The notes beneath the pieces were generated by a model. It saw only the letters and a list, made by a program, of their open reading frames with translations. It was not told where the DNA came from and did no database searches. From Salimicrobium flavidum (GTDB lineage: Bacteria > Bacillota > Bacilli > Bacillales > Halobacillaceae), in the NCBI RefSeq assembly GCF_900156645.1, contig NZ_FTOC01000005.1, positions 1 to 64,000 of the forward strand: a stretch of DNA of 64,000 nucleotides, in the 5' to 3' direction. Positions 63,552 to 64,000 of the stretch are shown here, one piece after another; position 1 is the first letter of the stretch; each line of letters begins with the position of its first letter. Both the position numbers and the translations under genes were made by a program.

Positions 63552-63737
63552 TTATCTATGGAATAGCACCAGGTGCCCTTCAGGGGCCGCACAGCGATGG
63601 GTTTTCTCTTCATGTCCCAATTCACTCAATTTTTCTTTTCCAATCTCAGCAGCTTCCTTGTCGTTTTCTGCTTCAAAGGTTTCGTCGACTATATTTGTAC
63701 CATCCGGTTCGAATACCGTTAAGAAATAAGTTTTCAT
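63552..63737 (-). CDS. yhzD: YhzD-like small protein
   Basis: A 61-residue protein, [16 protein letters not shown]..., ending [16 protein letters not shown], matching the short Bacillus YhzD family in length and ends. Function unknown. ATG 63737 follows GAGGAGGATATTTT. It is divergent from yhaQ and shares an operator-like inverted repeat in the 112-base region between. Confidence 0.8.
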   Translation of the reverse strand: MKTYFLTVFEPDGTNIVDETFEAENDKEAAEIGKEKLSELGHEEKTHRCAAPEGHLVLFHR

Positions 63738-63756
63738 AAAATATCCTCCTCTAAAA

Positions 63757-63772
63757 ATGAATGTTCATTCAT
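63757..63772. promoter_or_regulatory. Inverted repeat in the yhzD-yhaQ divergent promoter
   Basis: ATGAATG-TT-CATTCAT, 7-bp arms and 2-base centre, beside ATATTATAA. Resembles operators of TetR-family regulators such as FadR or YhgD, but the spacing is shorter than the FadR box. Regulator unknown. Confidence 0.5.
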
Positions 63773-63849
63773 ATTATAAAAGGTTTGAAGATAAAATGAA
63801 ACGATTTTCCAAAAGAAACATAAATATGTCAGAAGGGAGTTGGAAAGTA

Positions 63850-64000
63850 ATGTTGAAGTTAGAAAATGTAACAAAAAAGTTCGGAGACTTTGCCGCTGTA
63901 GACCACTTGTCCTTGGAAATTCCTGCGAAGCAGATGTTCGGATTTCTAGGTGCCAACGGAGCGGGTAAAACGACGACATTCCGGATGATCCTCGGGTTGA
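63850..64000 (+). CDS. yhaQ: ABC transporter ATP-binding protein YhaQ (N-terminal part)
   Basis: The first 50 codons are present and the frame runs off the window end. It begins [20 protein letters not shown] and has Walker [11 protein letters not shown] (residues ~39-48), NatA-like exporter ATPase style. The ATG at 63850 has GGAAAG and GAAGGGAG upstream. In B. subtilis yhaQ pairs with the permease yhaP; that gene would lie beyond the window. Confidence 0.88.
   Translation, partial: MLKLENVTKKFGDFAAVDHLSLEIPAKQMFGFLGANGAGKTTTFRMILGL

Overview
The window reads as ordinary chromosome of a moderately salt-adapted, low-GC Bacillaceae (Halobacillus/Salimicrobium-like). The grounds are purine-rich Shine-Dalgarno sites, many TTG/GTG starts, acidic proteins, several Na+/H+ or K+/H+ antiporter-type genes (NhaP2-like, NhaC), a SigI/RsgI pair, a preQ1-I riboswitch, and a conserved Bacillus gene block at the right end (yheB-yheA-yhaR-yhzD-yhaQ). 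Species level cannot be decided from the sequence alone.

1-1.7 kb: the 3' tail of a 23S rRNA gene, a 5S gene and a 15-tRNA cluster (Asn-Ser-Glu-Val-fMet-Asp-Phe-Thr-Tyr-Trp-His-Gln-Gly-Cys-Leu) closed by a terminator. 1.8-3.4 kb: a frameshifted PAS-GGDEF gene followed at once by a stand-alone B12-binding protein with the W-x9-EH motif of light-sensing CarH/LitR proteins. This is the most unusual gene pair here. 3.5-8.9 kb: DoxX-family and hemerythrin-like genes, tRNA-Gly(TCC), an ABC-class ATPase, queG, ogt and trmL.

9.1-15.7 kb: a lipoate block. lipM-lipA on the minus strand face odhAB (lipoylated 2-oxoglutarate dehydrogenase) on the plus strand. The region between carries a perfect operator-like palindrome on the lipM promoter and a cre-like site just after the odhAB promoter. 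15.9-28.4 kb: antiporter, proC, nupC, an aldehyde dehydrogenase, a MurG-family gene paired with a small zinc-ribbon membrane protein, an aldo/keto reductase, a membrane-anchored serine protease, sigI-rsgI and an SDR. 28.7-33.8 kb: a membrane protein, the riboswitch-controlled queF-queuosine-precursor-transporter unit, D-amino-acid transaminase, a hypothetical gene, a YczE-like membrane protein and a second SDR. 33.9-41.4 kb: EamA transporter, an ABC exporter pair, map, an unusually acidic cold-shock protein, nhaC and azlCD. 41.4-47 kb: a Mn-type CDF transporter, wrbA, an IDEAL-domain protein, a VanY-type lipoprotein, an NmrA-like protein and fumC.

47.3-57.8 kb: nitrogen and arginine metabolism. 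gltB-gltD make glutamate and argC-J-B-D turn glutamate into acetylornithine/ornithine behind an ArgR-like box. 58-64 kb: the sugar-ABC ATPase msmX, a PucR-like regulator, a CsoR/CstR-type repressor and the yheB-yhaQ block, with yhaQ cut by the window end.

Seven intergenic stretches hold related non-coding repeats with terminal inverted repeats (MITE-like). I saw no CRISPR array, prophage or intact insertion sequence.
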